A DNA stretch of 55,579 nucleotides, taken from Aquirufa aurantiipilula (lineage in GTDB: Bacteria > Bacteroidota > Bacteroidia > Cytophagales > Spirosomataceae). The position numbers and the translations under genes were made by a program. Numbering within the stretch: position 1 is the stretch's first letter; every line of letters starts with the position of its first letter. Below the pieces are notes generated by a model. It made no database searches, was not told the origin of the DNA, and was given only the letters and a program-made list of their open reading frames with translations. The stretch lies in the NCBI RefSeq assembly GCF_019923745.1, contig NZ_JAANOG010000013.1:1-55579 (forward strand), read 5' to 3'. Of the stretch, positions 26,374 to 35,874 are shown one piece after another.

Positions 26374-27564
26374 TTATGCTTCTAATGCTGCAACTCCAGG
26401 TAAAACTTTACCTTCCATGTATTCCAATAAGGCACCACCACCAGTAGAGACGTAACTTACACGGTCTCCATAACCTGCATTATTAATGGCAGATGCGGAA
26501 TCTCCACCTCCGATTAATGAGAATGCCCCATTTTCTTCGGTCGCTTTTACTACGGCATCAGCGATGGCATTGGTTCCTTTAGCGAAATTTGGGAATTCAA
26601 ATACTCCCATAGGTCCATTCCAAAGAATAGTTTTAGATTCAGAAACAACTTTCGTGAATAGCTCAATGGTCTTAGGACCAATGTCTAAACCTTCCCAGCC
26701 ATCAGGAATTTCACCTCTATTGACTGTTTGTCTGTTCGCAGTATTACTAAAATCATCCGCTACTACATTGTCCACAGGCATGTATAAATTAACCCCTTTT
26801 GCCTTTGCTTTTTCTAACAAACTTTTTGCTAAATCCACTTTATCAGGCTCTGAGATGGATTTTCCGATTTTTCCGCCTTCTGCCAAGGAGAAGGTATAGG
26901 TCATTCCACCACCGATGATTAAATTATCAACCTTATCTAATAGTTGTTCAATAATTAAGATCTTATCTGAGATTTTAGAACCTCCCATGATAGCTGTAAA
27001 TGGTCTATCCGCAAATTCTAGGATTTTCTTAGCATTGTCAATTTCTGCTTGCATCACATATCCACTCACGCGATCTTGTAGAAATTTACCCATAACAGCT
27101 GTTGAGGCATGAGCACGGTGAGCAGTACCAAAAGCATCATTTACCCATACATTGCCTAAACTAGCTAATTTCTTAGCAAATTCCTCATCACCTTTTTCTT
27201 CTTCTTTGTAAAAACGAAGATTTTCTAATAATAAGATTTCACCTGCTTGTAATTCGCTAGCTAATTTTACCGCTTCTTCACCAATGCAATCGGGTGCAAA
27301 TTTTACTTTGATACCAAAAACGATGGAAAGGGGAGTCACTAAGTGTTTCAAAGAATACTTTTCTGTTGGACCATCTTTTGGTCTTCCTAAGTGGGACATC
27401 AGAATAACCGAACCTCCATCTTTCAGAATTTTCTGAATGGTAGGGATCGTGGCTTTTATACGCGTATCGTCAGTGATTTCGTACCTTTCGTTCAAAGGAA
27501 CATTAAAATCAACACGAACTAAGGCTTTTTTACCAGAAAAATTGAAATTGGCGACTGTTTGCAT
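26374..27564 (-). CDS. pgk: Phosphoglycerate kinase
   Basis: This glycolytic enzyme transfers phosphate between 1,3-bisphosphoglycerate and ADP. Family blocks are [13 protein letters not shown] at the start, [46 protein letters not shown], the ATP-binding WNGPMGVFE, and the C-terminal [15 protein letters not shown] with [10 protein letters not shown]. The 396 residues are standard. A minus-strand TATATTTG box 53 bp upstream of the start may be part of its promoter. Confidence 0.98.
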   Translation of the reverse strand: MQTVANFNFSGKKALVRVDFNVPLNERYEITDDTRIKATIPTIQKILKDGGSVILMSHLGRPKDGPTEKYSLKHLVTPLSIVFGIKVKFAPDCIGEEAVKLASELQAGEILLLENLRFYKEEEKGDEEFAKKLASLGNVWVNDAFGTAHRAHASTAVMGKFLQDRVSGYVMQAEIDNAKKILEFADRPFTAIMGGSKISDKILIIEQLLDKVDNLIIGGGMTYTFSLAEGGKIGKSISEPDKVDLAKSLLEKAKAKGVNLYMPVDNVVADDFSNTANRQTVNRGEIPDGWEGLDIGPKTIELFTKVVSESKTILWNGPMGVFEFPNFAKGTNAIADAVVKATEENGAFSLIGGGDSASAINNAGYGDRVSYVSTGGGALLEYMEGKVLPGVAALEA

Positions 27565-27616
27565 ACTATTTTTGTTTCAAATTGTAAGTGGATACGTATG
27601 CCTCAGATAAGGCAGG

Positions 27617-27624
27617 CAAATATA
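27617..27624 (-). promoter_or_regulatory. Possible -7 element of the pgk promoter
   Basis: On the minus strand the sequence reads TATATTTG, an exact TAnnTTTG match. No convincing TTG element is found 19-20 bases further upstream, so only half of the promoter is supported. Confidence 0.35.
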
Positions 27625-27726
27625 CCCAAGTTTTGTTAATTGTTGAAAAAATCTAATTTTCTGTTGAAAATCTCGAAATTAATAGTCGAATAGTACAATT
27701 TTTACCCTTTGAAGGTTTCTCCGTAT

Positions 27727-29403
27727 ATGGATAACAGTCCAATTCCTAATTTATCACCCACCTATTATTGGGATTATTTCCAATATGTATTGCGTTATGT
27801 AACAAAGCATTATGCCGAACTTTTGGATGAAAATGAAAGGACTTTTATTCATGATTTTGAAACTTCATCCTTTGCTGCACAATGTTTGTATTTACGCTTA
27901 GCATCTCGGAGAACCATTTGGTTTCAAGAAGACTTGCTACAATACCCTGAAATTCCATCTTTAGAAGATGCCAAAAGAGAGTTATTCCATTTGAATCTGT
28001 TGGAAAGAATAGGTCAAACCGAGGGACAGTCTGCCTATGCATGTTTGGCTAATTTGAATAAAGCTATTTGTTTCGATTTGATTCAAATACCTGGGCAAAA
28101 AAGTCCAGTACCGAAATCCGTTTCAAAACCAGTTTTGCTTCAATATATACTTGAAAACCTCAGGGAAGAAGAGCTGCTTTTACGTTTAGAACAGCTCCAT
28201 ATCAGTCTAATTCGACCTTTACAGACAACCTATTTTCATTTCATTCAATTCTTATTTTTTGGTAGTCGCAATCATGATTTAACGGATTTTGTAGTTCGAG
28301 ATTTGGGTCATCGTCAATTTATTGATATTGATGAGGCAGATTTAGTGCCTTATTTTTCCAATCGCGAGGAAGCCATTCAGAAATGGCGTATCAGTATTTG
28401 GCGGGAATGGTTTTTTGAAAAGTCAAAGGAAGAGAATGCCGTAGAAGAAGTCATGGCGAGTTGGCAAGCGAATATGTGGCCTTTGGTACCGGAATTATTG
28501 GAATTATGTATAGGTAGTTTTGAAAGGACCTTATTTCATGTAGCGCGTTGGTTGGAACGCCAAGGTGAATTGGAAATGGCACTATCCTTGTATGAAGAAA
28601 GTTTAGCGGGAGCCTCTTTGGAACGGCGAGTCCGACTATTGCTTAAGCTAAAGCGAATCGATGAGGCCATGATGTGGGCTAGAACAGGTTTGGAATTGAT
28701 TTCAAATCCCAAGGAAAGGCATTTTTTTGAGGATTTCTTATTGAAACAAGCCTCTAAAAAGCAGATAAAACAAGTTACTGCAAGTTTGAAAGAGGCGGAA
28801 AAATTGGCCATATCGATGGAATGGAAAGACCAAGTAGAGGAAGGTGTGGTGGATTATTTTAGAAATCAAGGCTATTATGCCGCATTTACGGAAAATCGAG
28901 TTTGGAAGAATTTGATGGGACTTTGGTTTTGGGAATTGATATTTCAACAAAATAAGTCGGGATTTCATCATCCATTTCAATATGCTCCAAGTCATTATGC
29001 CCGAGAAAATTTTGCCATAGATTTAGCTGATGAGTTTAGGACATATTTGAATCTCATCGAAGATGAAGGAAGTTGGTGGGAATTAATGAAGCAAAATGCG
29101 GAGAAAAATCAAGGGAAAATGAACCCCTTGGTGGATTGGCAAAATCTAGATTTTGATCTCCTTCAACGTCTGGTACACGTTATTCCTAAATCATCTTTAT
29201 TGGAAGTAGTATCCTATATGTGGCATCATTTGGCGACTCATTCCAAAGGTTTTCCTGATTTATTCATCCAAAAAGGGGAGGAATATGCTTTTATAGAAGT
29301 TAAATCGCCCAATGATCATCTATCAGCCATACAGTATTTTTGGCATGACTTTTTCAGGCAGCAGGAAATAGCCATTCGCCTCATCCGAGTGGAATGGGTG
29401 TAG
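27727..29403 (+). CDS. FAN1-like nuclease with VRR-NUC domain
   Basis: The 558-residue protein ends in a VRR-NUC nuclease domain (about 445-558), recognisable by GFPDLFIQKGE, FIEVKSPNDHLSAIQYFWH and the PD-(D/E)xK-type residues within them. The upstream parts match the architecture of bacterial FAN1 homologues: an N-terminal winged-helix-like region with RLASRRTIWF and LLERIG, a helical solvent-exposed part with ERRVRLLLKLKRIDEAM (TPR-like, about 285-350), and the HPFQYAPSHYARENFAI stretch. FAN1 cleaves flap and crosslink structures in DNA repair. The ATG at 27727 is preferred over an upstream TTG at 27709. It is a single gene, divergent from pgk. No UBZ finger is present, as expected in bacteria. 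Confidence 0.88.
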   Translation: MDNSPIPNLSPTYYWDYFQYVLRYVTKHYAELLDENERTFIHDFETSSFAAQCLYLRLASRRTIWFQEDLLQYPEIPSLEDAKRELFHLNLLERIGQTEGQSAYACLANLNKAICFDLIQIPGQKSPVPKSVSKPVLLQYILENLREEELLLRLEQLHISLIRPLQTTYFHFIQFLFFGSRNHDLTDFVVRDLGHRQFIDIDEADLVPYFSNREEAIQKWRISIWREWFFEKSKEENAVEEVMASWQANMWPLVPELLELCIGSFERTLFHVARWLERQGELEMALSLYEESLAGASLERRVRLLLKLKRIDEAMMWARTGLELISNPKERHFFEDFLLKQASKKQIKQVTASLKEAEKLAISMEWKDQVEEGVVDYFRNQGYYAAFTENRVWKNLMGLWFWELIFQQNKSGFHHPFQYAPSHYARENFAIDLADEFRTYLNLIEDEGSWWELMKQNAEKNQGKMNPLVDWQNLDFDLLQRLVHVIPKSSLLEVVSYMWHHLATHSKGFPDLFIQKGEEYAFIEVKSPNDHLSAIQYFWHDFFRQQEIAIRLIRVEWV

Positions 29404-29465
29404 TCTAGTATTTTTTTATAGATTGTTGGCCGTTTAAGATAATTGTAAAATTATTCTTGAAATGC

Positions 29466-29496
29466 TTGACATCGTTTTGAAAATATTCTACATTTC
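29466..29496 (+). promoter_or_regulatory. Candidate promoter of hpf
   Basis: TTG at 29466-29468 and TACATTTC at 29489-29496, with a 20-base spacer, resemble the Bacteroidota -33/-7 pair. It lies 80 bp upstream of the hpf start. Confidence 0.4.
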
Positions 29497-29575
29497 TGAT
29501 GAATCTAGAACGTTCTTTATGTTGTAGGCTTTGTCGGATTCCCAAAGCATTATTTCACCTTTAAATTTCAAGCTT

Positions 29576-29911
29576 ATGAAAGTGCAAGTTCATGCCATCC
29601 ACTTTACAGCGGATCGTAAATTAGTCGAGAGTATCCAAGCTAAGTTGAACAAATTAGAAACCTTTTATGATCGAATAACCAGCGGAGAGGTATTTCTTAA
29701 ATTAGAACAAGGGGAGGGGAAAGTCAAAGAAAAGTTACTTGAAATTAAAATTGCTGTACCTGGTGCTATTTTGTTTGTCAAAGAGAAAGCCAGGTCCTTT
29801 GAAGAAGCCTTAGATTTGGCATTGAATGCCATCGCCGAACAGATTAAACGCTTTAAGGCTAAAATAACGCAAGTAAAAGCTGCAAAAACGGCTCTTGATA
29901 TACCAGAGTAG
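29576..29911 (+). CDS. hpf: Ribosome hibernation promoting factor, short form
   Basis: HPF/RaiA proteins bind the 30S decoding site and inactivate ribosomes in stationary phase. The ATG at 29576 gives 111 residues: MKVQVHAIHFTADRKLVESIQAKL, then the EVFLKLEQGEG strand and the EEALDLALNAIAEQIKRFKAK helix. There is no C-terminal dimerisation domain, so it is a short HPF. The frame extends upstream to a TTG at 29531, but those 15 residues are not family-like. It converges on metK with a shared terminator. rsfS in the same window is another starvation factor. Confidence 0.9.
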   Translation: MKVQVHAIHFTADRKLVESIQAKLNKLETFYDRITSGEVFLKLEQGEGKVKEKLLEIKIAVPGAILFVKEKARSFEEALDLALNAIAEQIKRFKAKITQVKAAKTALDIPE

Positions 29912-29926
29912 TTTTATTAGGTAATG

Positions 29927-29956
29927 AAAAAGGGGACAATTTGTCCCCTTTTTTTA
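29927..29956. terminator. Shared terminator of hpf and metK
   Basis: GGGGACAA (29932-29939) and TTGTCCCC (29941-29948) pair nearly without a loop, with an A-run on the left and T-run on the right. It serves both convergent genes. Confidence 0.9.
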
Positions 29957-29973
29957 TGCTCTAAAATGGTTTA

Positions 29974-31230
29974 TTAGATTTGAAAAGCAGCTTTTACCGC
30001 ATCTACATAATCTAATTTTTCCCAAGTGAATAATTCTACTTCTTGGCTGATTTTTTGTCCATTGGGTCCAACGAAAGTCTTGTTAACTACTTCGTTTTTA
30101 CGTCCCATGTGTCCATAAGCAGCTGTTTCAGAGTACATTGGGTTTCTTAATTTCAAACGTTGTTCGATGAAATATGGACGCATATCAAAAATCGCTTCTA
30201 CTTTTTTAGCGATTTCGCCATCTGTCATGTTCACTTTAGCTGTTCCATAGGTATCGATGAATAAACCGCATGGTTTAGCCACACCAATGGCATAAGAAAC
30301 TTGAACTAAAACCTGATCACATAAACCAGCAGCAACTAAGTTTTTAGCAATATGACGCGTAGCATAAGCAGCAGAACGGTCAACTTTGGAAGGATCTTTT
30401 CCTGAAAATGCACCACCACCGTGAGCACCTTTTCCACCGTATGTATCAACAATAATCTTACGACCTGTTAGACCTGTATCTCCGTGAGGACCACCAATCA
30501 CAAATTTACCTGTTGGGTTGATGTGGTAGGTAATCGCATCATTGAATAATGCCTGTAATTCAGGTTTTAGATTAGCTTTAACACGTGGAATAACGATTTC
30601 AACAATATCTTTCTTGATTTTAGCTAACATTTCTGGTTCAGCAGCAAAATCATCATGCTGGGTTGAAACTACAATGGTATCAATACGTTGAGGTACATGA
30701 TCATCAGAGTATTCAATCGTTACTTGAGATTTAGCATCTGGACGTAAATAACCAATTAATCCAGACTCGTTATTACGAATGTAAGATAGTTCCTGAAGAA
30801 TTTTATGAGCTAAATCCAATGCCAAAGGCATGTAATTATCGGTTTCTTTCGTGGCAAAACCAAACATCATCCCTTGGTCTCCTGCACCTTGCTCTTCTGG
30901 CTTAGCACGTTCTACACCTTGGTTGATATCCGCCGATTGTTCATGAATGGCAGATAAAATACCACATGAATTGGCTTCAAACATGTATTCTGATTTAGTA
31001 TAACCAATTTTACGAATAACCTCACGTGTAATAGCTTGTACATCTAGGTAGGTATTCGTTTTAACTTCTCCAGCTAAAATCACTTGACCTGTGGTAACTA
31101 GTGTTTCACAAGCAACTTTTGAAGTTGGATCAAAAGCCATAAAGTGGTCAATAAGTGCATCTGAGATTTGATCGGCTACCTTGTCTGGATGTCCTTCAGA
31201 TACCGATTCAGACGTGAATAAATATGCCAT
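29974..31230 (-). CDS. metK: S-adenosylmethionine synthetase
   Basis: The enzyme makes SAM from methionine and ATP. Motifs are [20 protein letters not shown] at the start, [12 protein letters not shown], the P-loop-like [14 protein letters not shown], and [20 protein letters not shown]. The 418 residues are standard, with a lineage-typical longer C-terminus ending [13 protein letters not shown]. It lies 92 bp downstream of crtY on the same strand but has its own very good promoter match. SAM is used by queA, the SPOUT methyltransferase and lipA in this window. No SAM riboswitch is visible in the short leader. Confidence 0.97.
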   Translation of the reverse strand: MAYLFTSESVSEGHPDKVADQISDALIDHFMAFDPTSKVACETLVTTGQVILAGEVKTNTYLDVQAITREVIRKIGYTKSEYMFEANSCGILSAIHEQSADINQGVERAKPEEQGAGDQGMMFGFATKETDNYMPLALDLAHKILQELSYIRNNESGLIGYLRPDAKSQVTIEYSDDHVPQRIDTIVVSTQHDDFAAEPEMLAKIKKDIVEIVIPRVKANLKPELQALFNDAITYHINPTGKFVIGGPHGDTGLTGRKIIVDTYGGKGAHGGGAFSGKDPSKVDRSAAYATRHIAKNLVAAGLCDQVLVQVSYAIGVAKPCGLFIDTYGTAKVNMTDGEIAKKVEAIFDMRPYFIEQRLKLRNPMYSETAAYGHMGRKNEVVNKTFVGPNGQKISQEVELFTWEKLDYVDAVKAAFQI

Positions 31231-31268
31231 TGGCGAAACAGTTTATATGTTTGATGTGATAATTCTGA

Positions 31269-31300
31269 CAAAAATACAATTTATCTTACGAAGCTACAAA
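31269..31300 (-). promoter_or_regulatory. Promoter of metK (Bacteroidota type)
   Basis: On the minus strand TTTG (plus coordinates 31297-31300), a 20-base spacer and TATTTTTG (31269-31276) match TTTG-N19/20-TAnnTTTG exactly. The leader to the metK ATG would be about 30 bases. Confidence 0.6.
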
Positions 31301-31322
31301 TGCTAATGCAGCTTTTAAATAC

Positions 31323-32504
31323 TTATTTTGAGCGATTTATCAAGTGGTATACAGCTCGTATAAAAGGAAGGGAGGGAACAGTGGTCATCAAGCTGAGATC
31401 TTCCCAGAAGCTGGTTTTCTCATCCAAAAAACGCAGCATTTTGCTTCCAGTGTTTTTCTGAAACAATGATTCAAATACCTCACTTCCTGCAATGGATTGT
31501 TCTAAAAGTACTTGTATGAAGACATTGTCTAGCCAGGTTTTAAATGCATTTTGAGGCAGCACATAAGCTTGAGAATGCTCCTTTTCTAGCTCTTTAACTA
31601 GTGCTTGATTGATGCGCTGAGTACGCAAAAAACTATAGCCAGTAGATGCTTTCACATAAGCCCCAGAAGTGCCAATGCGTAGGATTTTTTCAGAGACCAT
31701 TTGACTATCCCTTGGATCTAAACACATCGGAATAATCCCTTTTTCTTCTTCTTTAATCAAGTAGTCTTCTTCACCCAAGCCATAAAATGCTTGTAAGTAA
31801 GATTTAATCTTATCTCGGTAAAAAGAAGCATCTCTCACTTGAGCTGAGAAAAAGGTATATTCAAATAATGCTTTTGTGGAGGAGGTAGGCAAAATGTACA
31901 TGAATTCACTTTCTTTACCTTGAGCCACTCTGAAATCAAATAAATGAACCGCTTCCGCTTTGAAAATTGGGAAATGGCACTCAATCTCCCAACCCAAAAA
32001 ATGTTGTTTTAGATGAAGTGGATTGTCGATTTCACATGGAAATGCCGAATAAGAATCAAATACTTTATCTGTGGCATGAAAATCACCAAGGGAAGTTTTG
32101 ACTTGGGTAGTTTCTTCTTCTATTTTGATTTCGGAGACTTCGGCTTGTAAAAATTCGATATTGGGGAATTGACTCAGCTCCTTTTTGATGTAGGTATACC
32201 AATCTATACTTCGGATTTTATGGTATTGAAATGGAGCAATATCTACTGCAATACTTTTTCCTGTGGGTCCATGAAACCATAAGTTTTTCCAGCTTTTTTG
32301 TGCCAAAGAATCAAAAACTTCCGGCTTATCTGACCAATAGCACCAGATTTTATCATTGACTGTTTTGTTCGATGGGTCAATGATTAACATGGGCTCATGG
32401 GCCCTTTTACTTTGACTTAAGAAATAAACCAAAGATAGGGCAGACATACCCCCTCCAGCGAAAATGTATCGATAGGTTTTACTGGAAGGGTAAGCTATAG
32501 TCAT
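31323..32504 (-). CDS. crtY: Lycopene beta-cyclase family protein
   Basis: This flavoprotein cyclises lycopene ends to beta-rings in carotenoid synthesis. The N-terminus has the FAD-binding YIFAGGGMSALSLVYFL. Then come DKIWCYWSD, the FMYILPTSSTKALFEYTFFS block and GTSGAYVKASTGYSFLRTQ, all seen in CrtY. It has 393 residues. No other carotenoid gene (crtB, crtI, crtZ) is nearby, so the cyclase is separate from the main cluster. It is 6 bp downstream of lipA and likely co-transcribed with it. Confidence 0.92.
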   Translation of the reverse strand: MTIAYPSSKTYRYIFAGGGMSALSLVYFLSQSKRAHEPMLIIDPSNKTVNDKIWCYWSDKPEVFDSLAQKSWKNLWFHGPTGKSIAVDIAPFQYHKIRSIDWYTYIKKELSQFPNIEFLQAEVSEIKIEEETTQVKTSLGDFHATDKVFDSYSAFPCEIDNPLHLKQHFLGWEIECHFPIFKAEAVHLFDFRVAQGKESEFMYILPTSSTKALFEYTFFSAQVRDASFYRDKIKSYLQAFYGLGEEDYLIKEEEKGIIPMCLDPRDSQMVSEKILRIGTSGAYVKASTGYSFLRTQRINQALVKELEKEHSQAYVLPQNAFKTWLDNVFIQVLLEQSIAGSEVFESLFQKNTGSKMLRFLDEKTSFWEDLSLMTTVPSLPFIRAVYHLINRSK

Positions 32505-32510
32505 GAGGCA

Positions 32511-33380
32511 TTAAATATGGCGTTCTGCATGATAACTGGAACGAACCAATGCCCCAGATTCTACATAAGCTAAGCCTCTTTTTAATCCCTCTTCTTTATA
32601 CATGGCAAAAGTGTCAGGATGAATCCATTCAATCACTTCATGATGCATTTTAGTTGGTTGAAGGTATTGACCTAAGGTTAACACATCCAATCCGTGAGCC
32701 ACTAAATCATCCATTGCCTTGAATACTTCATCTTGTTTTTCTCCTAAACCTAACATGATGCCTGATTTTGTTCTTTTACCAAAGTCTTTTGTTCGTTGGA
32801 TTTGCTCCAAACTACGTTCGTATTTAGCCTGTGGACGTACATAGCGGTATAAGCTTGCCACGGTTTCCATGTTGTGTGAAACAACTTCTTGTCCCGCTTC
32901 TATCATGCGAATCAAGGCATCCCAATTTCCTTTGGTATCAGGAATTAAGGTTTCAATGGTCGTTTGTGGTGTGCTTTCTTTCACTGCACGAACCGTTTGG
33001 TACCAAATTTCAGCTCCTTTGTCTTTCAGTTCATCTCGATTAACAGATGTAATGACCGCGTGCTTCACTTGCATAAGTCGAATGGCTTCAGCCACACGCC
33101 TAGGTTCATCCTCGTCATACTCAGGTGGTCTACCTGTTGCAACAGCACAGAATGTACAAGAACGCGTGCAAACATTTCCTAATATCATGAAGGTAGCTGT
33201 TCCTTCACCCCAGCATTCTCCCATGTTTGGGCAATTGCCTGATTGACAAATGGTATGCAATTTATATTCATCCACAATCTTCCGAACATTCGTGTATTTC
33301 TCACCAATGGGAAGTTTAACACGAAGCCAATCGGGTTTACGTGTGTTTGCTGCGGGATTTATCTGGGGTAATTCAATCAT
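32511..33380 (-). CDS. lipA: Lipoyl synthase
   Basis: This radical SAM enzyme inserts two sulfurs into octanoyl groups to form lipoate. Both iron-sulfur sites are seen: the auxiliary cluster in [13 protein letters not shown] (C-x4-C-x5-C) and the radical [11 protein letters not shown] (C-x3-C-x2-C). The C-terminal serine ligand is in [10 protein letters not shown]. The 289 residues are typical. It sits between the porin-like gene (6 bp upstream) and crtY (6 bp downstream). Confidence 0.97.
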   Translation of the reverse strand: MIELPQINPAANTRKPDWLRVKLPIGEKYTNVRKIVDEYKLHTICQSGNCPNMGECWGEGTATFMILGNVCTRSCTFCAVATGRPPEYDEDEPRRVAEAIRLMQVKHAVITSVNRDELKDKGAEIWYQTVRAVKESTPQTTIETLIPDTKGNWDALIRMIEAGQEVVSHNMETVASLYRYVRPQAKYERSLEQIQRTKDFGKRTKSGIMLGLGEKQDEVFKAMDDLVAHGLDVLTLGQYLQPTKMHHEVIEWIHPDTFAMYKEEGLKRGLAYVESGALVRSSYHAERHI

Positions 33381-33386
33381 CTTATA

Positions 33387-34223
33387 TCAATATGTTCTTC
33401 CGAAGAAAAAAGTTAAGTAACCAGTTGTGTAAACTGATCTAGGAGCCGTTTGGTTAAGGATTTCAACAGGATTTTGGAAAACATCCACAATAAAGCCTAC
33501 TTCCAAACTTAAATAATTGTGCTTAATCGTATTTAATTCAATGTCAAAACCGGATTTCAAATGCCAACCCGGGACCATTTTAGAATCACCACTGCCAGCA
33601 AAATAACCACCTTCACCGATAATCACTGAACGGCCCGTGGTATTGGTCATGGATTCGGTATAAGGAATTGACTTGATAATGGTTCTTCCCGTATTGGGGT
33701 CCAAATATGACACATCTACATAGTAGGGGATTTTAAATCCTAGGCTAGGTCCTGTTGCTAATATGCCTTTTAATGCGGCACCTCCTTCACTGGATTTTTT
33801 AAACAACATCCATTGCATCCCAAATTCAGGTCGCACAATCAATAAGTTGTTTATTTTGCCCTCTATGTAACTTCGTCCATTATAGGAAAAAGGGGAGGTG
33901 AACTCTCGGTAATCTTTTAAATTGACAATATCTAGGCCTATGATGGGTTGTCGACTTGTATTTTTATTCCAAGATTTTCTCAAGTTGATGCCTCCAAAAA
34001 TACCGGAATTGGTCGTAGTCGTTAGACCGATAGCCCAGGTTCCTCGTTCTGCCAAGGTACTATTTGCAGCTGTATTGCTACCTGATTTAACCGAAGTGCT
34101 ATTGGCTTTACTGTTGGTTTGATTGGGACTAGTCGTCGTGTTGGAAGTACCACTACGTTGAGCCCAGGCTAATCCAGGCATCAATAAAAGCGCCAAAATA
34201 TACTTAGGTAAAGCCTGCTTCAT
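33387..34223 (-). CDS. Exported beta-barrel-like protein of unknown function
   Basis: I do not recognise the family. Residues 1-21 (MKQALPKYILALLLMPGLAWA) are a signal peptide. A Ser/Thr/Asn-rich linker follows (about 25-60) with repeated TSN/NST patterns. Then come alternating polar and hydrophobic strands (GTWAIGLTTTTNSGIFGGINL, cited only as a pattern) typical of small outer-membrane barrels, and the protein ends YLTFFFGRTY with an aromatic terminus. It has 278 residues. It starts one base after the ytxJ stop and lies 6 bp upstream of lipA, so it is part of the tight minus-strand operon. Function is unknown; PorT-like and OmpW-like folds are alternatives. Confidence 0.7.
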   Translation of the reverse strand: MKQALPKYILALLLMPGLAWAQRSGTSNTTTSPNQTNSKANSTSVKSGSNTAANSTLAERGTWAIGLTTTTNSGIFGGINLRKSWNKNTSRQPIIGLDIVNLKDYREFTSPFSYNGRSYIEGKINNLLIVRPEFGMQWMLFKKSSEGGAALKGILATGPSLGFKIPYYVDVSYLDPNTGRTIIKSIPYTESMTNTTGRSVIIGEGGYFAGSGDSKMVPGWHLKSGFDIELNTIKHNYLSLEVGFIVDVFQNPVEILNQTAPRSVYTTGYLTFFFGRTY

Positions 34224-34224
34224 A

Positions 34225-34557
34225 TTAACGGCTAGTATATGGTTTCAAATCTTCATTGGATATGTCCCAATGAGAGGCATGATAAGTACATTGACCTCCA
34301 TCTATCACTAAAATTTGTGGAGATTGATGCTCTACTTGAAATGTTTCAGCAATTTGATTAGAAATAGGGCGAAAAGCAATTAAATCTAGTAAATATGCTG
34401 GGGTTTCATCTTGATCCCAAGCTCTTTCCAATCTATTTAAGGAGGTTGCAGAGATGGAACAACGGGTGCTATGTTTAAAAATGACAACAGGTTGTTTTTG
34501 AGAATCTTCTAAGATGTTTGCTATTTGTTGAGCGTCGTTCAGTGTATTCCAGTTCAT
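34225..34557 (-). CDS. ytxJ: YtxJ-family thioredoxin-fold protein (bacillithiol system)
   Basis: The 110-residue protein matches YtxJ: VVIFKHSTRCSISATSL near residue 30 with the redox cysteine, then DLIAFRPISNQIAETFQVEHQSPQILVIDGG and the terminal CTYHASHWDIS. YtxJ is proposed to act as a bacilliredoxin-like protein in species that use bacillithiol instead of glutathione. The second cysteine (QCTYHASH, where relatives have VWHASH) is an extra. I chose the ATG at 34557; the frame upstream to 34668 overlaps the divergent waaA gene and is not family-like. It is the first gene of the ytxJ-porin-lipA-crtY unit. Confidence 0.88.
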   Translation of the reverse strand: MNWNTLNDAQQIANILEDSQKQPVVIFKHSTRCSISATSLNRLERAWDQDETPAYLLDLIAFRPISNQIAETFQVEHQSPQILVIDGGQCTYHASHWDISNEDLKPYTSR

Positions 34558-34623
34558 AAGAATGATGCAGGTTTTCTGCTTATTTCGTAATTTTAAAGAT
34601 TCACCTTCAAATTTAAGAAAAAC

Positions 34624-35874
34624 TTGAGAGTTTGGCTGTATTCTTTTGCCTTGTTTTTGTATCGTCAAACCCTGAGAGGCTTGTCAAAGTTCCATCCCAA
34701 GGCGAAACTTTGGCATCAAGGGCAACAGGAAGTTTGGGCAGGTTTGGAAAAAGCGTTTGCTCATCAACATCAACCAGTGGCCTGGTTTCATACGGCTTCC
34801 TTGGGTGAATTTGAACAAGGAAGGCCAATCATGGAGGCCTATAAAAAGCAGTTCCCTGATCATTTTATTTTAGTCACTTTCTTTTCCCCATCAGGCTATG
34901 AGGTTAGAAAGAATTTCGCAGGAGTGGATTTTGTGTCTTATTTACCTTTCGATGGCGCTAGTTCAAGCATGCGTTTTTTGGAATTAGTTAAACCCCAATT
35001 AGCCATATTTGTTAAATATGAATTTTGGCATTTTTACTTAACTGGATTAGCCGAGCGGCAAATCCCTTTATTGTTAGTTTCTGCCATATTTCGGCCCAAA
35101 CAGGTTTTTTTCGCTTGGTATGGGGGATTTTATCGCAACTTATTGAAGCAATTCAATCATTTGTTTGTTCAAGATCAAACTTCCAAAGATTTATTACATA
35201 GTATTGGAATTGAACATGTTCATGTGGCTGGAGATACCCGCTTTGATCGGGTTTTAGCACAGTCTAAACAAGTAAGCTCTTGGGATATATTGGAGGATTT
35301 TCTACAAGGACAAGCCTTTGCCGTGTTGGGATCTGTTTGGCAAGCCGACATGGATCGAATTATACCTTTGATCAATAAACAATCTTTGCCGATTAAATGG
35401 GTCATTGCTCCTCATGAAATTAAGGATGCTGAGTTGGAGCAATGGAAAAACGCAATACAATTATCCTCTGTATATTCTCGTGGAAATTCCAAAGTAAACT
35501 GGGCCGAACATCAAGTGTTATTCGTAAATGAAGTAGGTCGCTTATCTTCTATTTATCAGGGAGCAGATTTTGCTTTTATTGGCGGGGCCTATGGAGATGG
35601 ATTACATAATACTTTGGAAGCAGCGGTATTTGGTCCTGCGATTGCATTTGGAGATGTGAACTACCTAAAATTTAGAGAGGCTTGTGCCTTAATAGAAGAA
35701 GGCATTGCTCGGACTATTTCCACGACAGACGAATTAGAAAAATATTGGTTAGACTTGTGGAATAATCCTAATCAAAGAACCTTAATAAAGGCTAAATCGG
35801 AAGCTTTCATTGCTAAAAATACAGGGGCAACCGATGCCATTATGCACATTTTAAAGAATAATCAACATGACTGA
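34624..35874 (+). CDS. waaA: 3-deoxy-D-manno-octulosonic acid transferase
   Basis: WaaA adds Kdo to the lipid A precursor. Family blocks: WFHTASLGEFEQGRPIMEAYK, TFFSPSGYEVRKNF, FVKYEFWHFYL, LLLVSAIFRPKQVFFAWYG, AGDTRFDRV and the C-terminal FIGGAYGDGLHNTLEAAVFGPAIAFG, with the acceptor-binding glutamate. The 416 residues are typical. It starts with TTG at 34624: MRVWLYSFALFLY fits the family N-terminus, and no ATG lies nearby. It overlaps rsgA by 8 bp. It is divergent from ytxJ by 66 bp and belongs, with lpxH, to the LPS pathway. Confidence 0.94.
   Translation: MRVWLYSFALFLYRQTLRGLSKFHPKAKLWHQGQQEVWAGLEKAFAHQHQPVAWFHTASLGEFEQGRPIMEAYKKQFPDHFILVTFFSPSGYEVRKNFAGVDFVSYLPFDGASSSMRFLELVKPQLAIFVKYEFWHFYLTGLAERQIPLLLVSAIFRPKQVFFAWYGGFYRNLLKQFNHLFVQDQTSKDLLHSIGIEHVHVAGDTRFDRVLAQSKQVSSWDILEDFLQGQAFAVLGSVWQADMDRIIPLINKQSLPIKWVIAPHEIKDAELEQWKNAIQLSSVYSRGNSKVNWAEHQVLFVNEVGRLSSIYQGADFAFIGGAYGDGLHNTLEAAVFGPAIAFGDVNYLKFREACALIEEGIARTISTTDELEKYWLDLWNNPNQRTLIKAKSEAFIAKNTGATDAIMHILKNNQHD

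Noticed and set aside
31231-31322. SAM riboswitch before metK
   Set aside because: The leader after the promoter is only about 30 bases, too short for any known SAM aptamer.
32869-33246. 125-codon frame opposite lipA
   Set aside because: Complement of the conserved radical SAM gene; cysteines are coincidental.
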